The position numbers were made by a program, and so were the translations under genes. Positions 5,680 through 5,705 of a DNA stretch of 5,705 nucleotides are shown in pieces. The notes beneath the pieces were generated by a model. It searched no databases. It saw only the letters and a list, made by a program, of their open reading frames with translations, and was not told where the DNA came from. How positions within the stretch are numbered: the stretch's first letter is position 1; each line of letters begins with the position of its first letter. The stretch is taken from the NCBI GenBank assembly GCA_026713405.1, contig JAPOON010000552.1, positions 1 to 5,705 of the forward strand, in the 5' to 3' direction. The DNA is from Gammaproteobacteria bacterium (GTDB taxonomy: Bacteria > Pseudomonadota > Gammaproteobacteria > Pseudomonadales > Azotimanducaceae_A).

Positions 5680-5705
5680 CCCGATAAACCATTAATTTGG
5701 CACAA

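Noticed and set aside
5697..5705. TTGGCACAA as the -24 element of a sigma-54 promoter reading to the right
   Set aside because: The matching -12 element would lie beyond the window edge and cannot be seen.

Overview
This is a visibly GC-rich bacterial window with densely packed genes, wobble positions rich in G/C, and proteobacterial-looking families: an O-acetylhomoserine sulfhydrylase, an epoxide-hydrolase-like enzyme, a PaaI-type thioesterase, a CoA-pyrophosphatase-like Nudix hydrolase and a TetR regulator. A gammaproteobacterium is my best guess, but nothing here fixes the lineage. No rRNA, tRNA, CRISPR array, IS element or phage gene was recognised.

Layout. (1) Positions 1-2026, minus strand: a two-gene operon in which the methionine/cysteine enzyme metY (2026 to 716) overlaps by ATGA with an alpha/beta hydrolase (719 to the left edge, truncated). 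(2) Positions 2027-2385: a non-coding gap dominated by a perfect 31-bp inverted repeat with a 48-nt loop (2181-2290). (3) Positions 2610-2386, minus strand: a 74-codon gene for a peptide with a textbook double-glycine export leader and an extremely proline-rich 54-residue core. This is the most unusual element of the window. (4) Positions 2730-3665, plus strand: a complete epoxide-hydrolase-type alpha/beta hydrolase, divergent from the peptide gene. (5) Positions 4054-3653, minus strand: a hotdog-fold thioesterase whose 3' end overlaps that of the hydrolase by 13 bp. (6) Positions 4181-4786, plus strand: a Nudix hydrolase, probably with a TTG start. (7) Positions 5562-4870, minus strand: a TetR-family regulator. 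Its AT-rich upstream region (5563-5705) carries two short perfect palindromes that could be operators.

Functionally, most of the window is housekeeping or accessory metabolism: sulfur assimilation into homocysteine, acyl-CoA and CoA-derivative clean-up, and epoxide or ester hydrolysis. The peptide gene stands apart. It has a strong ribosome-binding site, a leader matching the L-x3-EL-x2-V-x-GG pattern of peptides exported by peptidase-containing ABC transporters, and a core resembling proline-rich antimicrobial peptides in composition. No transporter, immunity or maturation gene is visible in the window, so its role is inferred from the precursor alone.
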